From the NCBI GenBank assembly GCA_028293095.1, contig JAQGPK010000158.1:1-8264 (forward strand): DNA of 8,264 bases, in the 5' to 3' direction. This document shows positions 7,497 through 8,264 of this stretch, piece after piece (the first letter of the stretch is position 1; each line of letters begins with the position of its first letter). The stretch comes from Chlamydiia bacterium. GTDB lineage: Bacteria; Chlamydiota; Chlamydiia; Chlamydiales; FEN-1388. The notes under the pieces were generated by a model. It ran no database searches. It worked only from the letters and a program-made list of their open reading frames with translations, and was not told where the DNA came from. The translations under genes and the position numbers were made by a program.

Positions 7497-7665
7497 CCAT
7501 CACTCTCATTCGAGAGTGATTCTGTGTATATTCTTTGTATTCCCCGAGCGACTCCCTTCGGTCGCCGATCGGGGCTAAAAGCCATTTCTCCCATTCGGGA
7601 GAAATACTTCGAATATTTTTTCTGCCTGAGAAGAGTCCAATCTATAGGAGCCATGTAAGTGGCGA
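7497..7665 (-). repeat. Structured repeat element, right copy (inverted)
   Basis: This is the inverted partner of 7287-7454, separated from it by 42 bases (7455-7496) that are not repeated. Read on the - strand it has the same order: h1 GCCAC-TTAC-ATGGC (7663-7650, 4 of 5 pairs kept), h2 TTTCTCCC-GAAT-GGGAGAAA (in 7605-7584), linker ATGGCTTTTAGCCC identical over 14 bases (7585-7572), h3 CCCCGA/TCGGGG with bulge TCG, inner stem GCGAC/GTCGC and the identical loop CGAAGGGA (7574-7542), and h4 ATCACTCTC-GAAT-GAGAGTGAT (7520-7499). Between h1 and h2 the 43-base stretch starting at h1 is about 80% identical to the left copy. Between h3 and h4 both copies are AT-rich and poorly conserved. Confidence 0.85.
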
Positions 7666-7733
7666 CATCCTATTTTAAAACAAAAAAATCAATACATCTG
7701 AAAAGACTGGTTTAGGCTACTCAAAAATTTTTA
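7666..7733. other. AT-rich spacer, nothing recognised
   Basis: Between the right repeat copy and the rpsI terminator I see no gene and no clear regulatory element. The AAAAATTTTT run at 7723-7732 is a simple AT palindrome. Confidence 0.5.
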
Positions 7734-7780
7734 AAATAAAAAAACCACATCCTGAACGCTGAAGTTCGGCATGTGGTTTT
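7734..7780 (-). terminator. Intrinsic terminator of the rplM-rpsI operon
   Basis: Read on the - strand, AAAACCACAT pairs with ATGTGGTTTT (7780-7771 with 7750-7741) over 10 base pairs. The stem continues inward with CC/GG and GAAC/GTTC around the loop TTCAGC, with small bulges. A run of seven T follows at once (complement of 7744-7738). It starts 30 bases beyond the rpsI stop codon and is a textbook rho-independent terminator. The outer A/T pairs may also allow some termination of + strand transcripts. Confidence 0.9.
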
Positions 7781-7809
7781 GAGACGATAGACTTGTAAAA
7801 GTCTGTAGA

Positions 7810-8196
7810 TTAACGCTTGGAGAACTGGTAGCGCTTACGAGCACCAGGCTGACCATATTTCTTACGTTCTTTCTTACGGCTATCACGTGTAAGAAAACCT
7901 TCTTCTTTCAGTGTATGTTTGAGTGTTTCGTTTCCTTGAACAAGCGCGCGAGCAACGCCTAGACGAATAGCTTCCGCTTGTGCTTCAATTCCACCACCGC
8001 GTACGCGAACGAGAATGTCGTATGAACCTTGTGTGCCAATTTTTGCAAGTGGCGCAAGAATCATAAGCTGTTGAATTTCTAATGGGAAATATTCAGTAAA
8101 GGCTCTTCCGTTTACATCAATTTTACCTTTGCCAGAGCGAAGGCGCACTGAAGCAACTGCTGTCTTTCTACGTCCTGTTCCTACATTTTCTTCCAT
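7810..8196 (-). CDS. rpsI: 30S ribosomal protein S9 (uS9)
   Basis: This 128-residue ribosomal protein S9 binds 16S rRNA in the head of the small subunit, and its C-terminal tail reaches toward the P-site tRNA. Family marks are complete: GTGRRKTAVASVRL at 6-19, GKGKIDVNGR at 22-31, YDILVRVRGGG at 59-69, EAIRLGVARAL at 75-85, and the basic tail FLTRDSRKKERKKYG ending in RKRYQFSKR. The start ATG (8196-8194) has AAAGG (8205-8201) four bases upstream. It lies 16 bases after the end of rplM, so the two form the conserved L13-S9 operon. Length is normal. Confidence 0.98.
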   Translation of the reverse strand: MEENVGTGRRKTAVASVRLRSGKGKIDVNGRAFTEYFPLEIQQLMILAPLAKIGTQGSYDILVRVRGGGIEAQAEAIRLGVARALVQGNETLKHTLKEEGFLTRDSRKKERKKYGQPGARKRYQFSKR

Positions 8197-8212
8197 ATAA
8201 CCTTTACCCTAA

Positions 8213-8264
8213 TTAAATTGAGACGATTTGTGGTTGCTGAGCTTCATGGCCATGCTGTTCGCCT
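8213..8264 (-). CDS. rplM: 50S ribosomal protein L13 (uL13), C-terminal end
   Basis: The last 16 codons and the TAA stop (8215-8213) of a - strand gene run off the right edge. They read GEQHGHEAQQPQIVSI. This matches the typical L13 ending, in which a Gly/Asn-Glu-His-x-His-x-Ala-Gln-Gln-Pro motif precedes the last few residues. L13 binds 23S rRNA and acts early in assembly of the large subunit. Position directly before rpsI, 16 bases away, supports the call. The start lies outside the window. Confidence 0.93.
   Translation of the reverse strand, partial: GEQHGHEAQQPQIVSI

Noticed and set aside
7271..7605. Series of short regularly spaced palindromes considered as a CRISPR array
   Set aside because: The repeats are hairpins of different sequence, there are no identical direct repeats with unique spacers, and no cas gene is visible.
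7304..7654. A 116-codon open frame on the - strand across the inverted repeat
   Set aside because: It lies wholly in the hairpin-rich element, its start codon is inside a hairpin, no ribosome-binding site precedes it, and the composition looks random. In-frame passage through the palindrome, as in Rickettsia palindromic elements, is possible but unsupported.
7264..7689. Target-site duplication flanking the inverted repeat pair
   Set aside because: A-rich strings occur on both sides (AACAAAACCA and AAAACAAAA), but they are low-complexity and not at the exact borders, so they cannot be called a duplication.

Overview
This AT-rich window looks like the chromosome of a chlamydia-related bacterium, probably an environmental (amoeba- or arthropod-associated) lineage of the Chlamydiota. 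Three things point there: a YqgE/AlgH protein whose C-terminal half (LEREFLDG, GGRYASLS) resembles the chlamydial versions as I remember them, an S9 ribosomal protein with a chlamydial flavour, and two giant leucine-rich-repeat (LRR) proteins, one with an F-box-like segment, a class known to be expanded in environmental chlamydiae. No database search was possible, so the placement is inference.

Layout from left to right. (1) The tail of an unrecognised acidic helical protein on the + strand. (2) yqgE (200-769), same strand, 24 bases later. (3) Two long + strand paralogues in tandem: LRR protein A (838-4065, 1075 aa) and LRR protein B (4249-7215, 988 aa). They share one architecture: a Ser/Thr/Pro-containing N-terminus without a signal peptide, an N-terminal LRR-like block, a Lys-rich linker, LRR superdomain 1, a second linker, and LRR superdomain 2. 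The two superdomains are themselves ancient duplicates. The paralogues differ mainly in their linkers: A has about 120 extra residues in linker 1, and B has an F-box-like segment in linker 2. Gene B has a clear sigma-70-type promoter (perfect TTGACA, 17-base spacer, TACGAT) in the gap between the genes. (4) A gene-free stretch (7216-7809) holding two inverted copies of a repeat of about 168 bases. Each copy folds into the same series of hairpins, and the copies differ by compensatory base changes. (5) On the - strand, rpsI and the last codons of rplM, with a strong intrinsic terminator after rpsI.

The housekeeping genes at the two ends (yqgE; rplM-rpsI) flank what looks like an accessory block. 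The likeliest role of the LRR pair is in the host cell, as type III effectors; if the F-box is real, B could act as an adaptor to a host SCF ubiquitin ligase. The most unusual element is the inverted structured repeat between the convergent transcription units. It is either a MITE/REP-like mobile palindrome or a pair of structured RNA elements.
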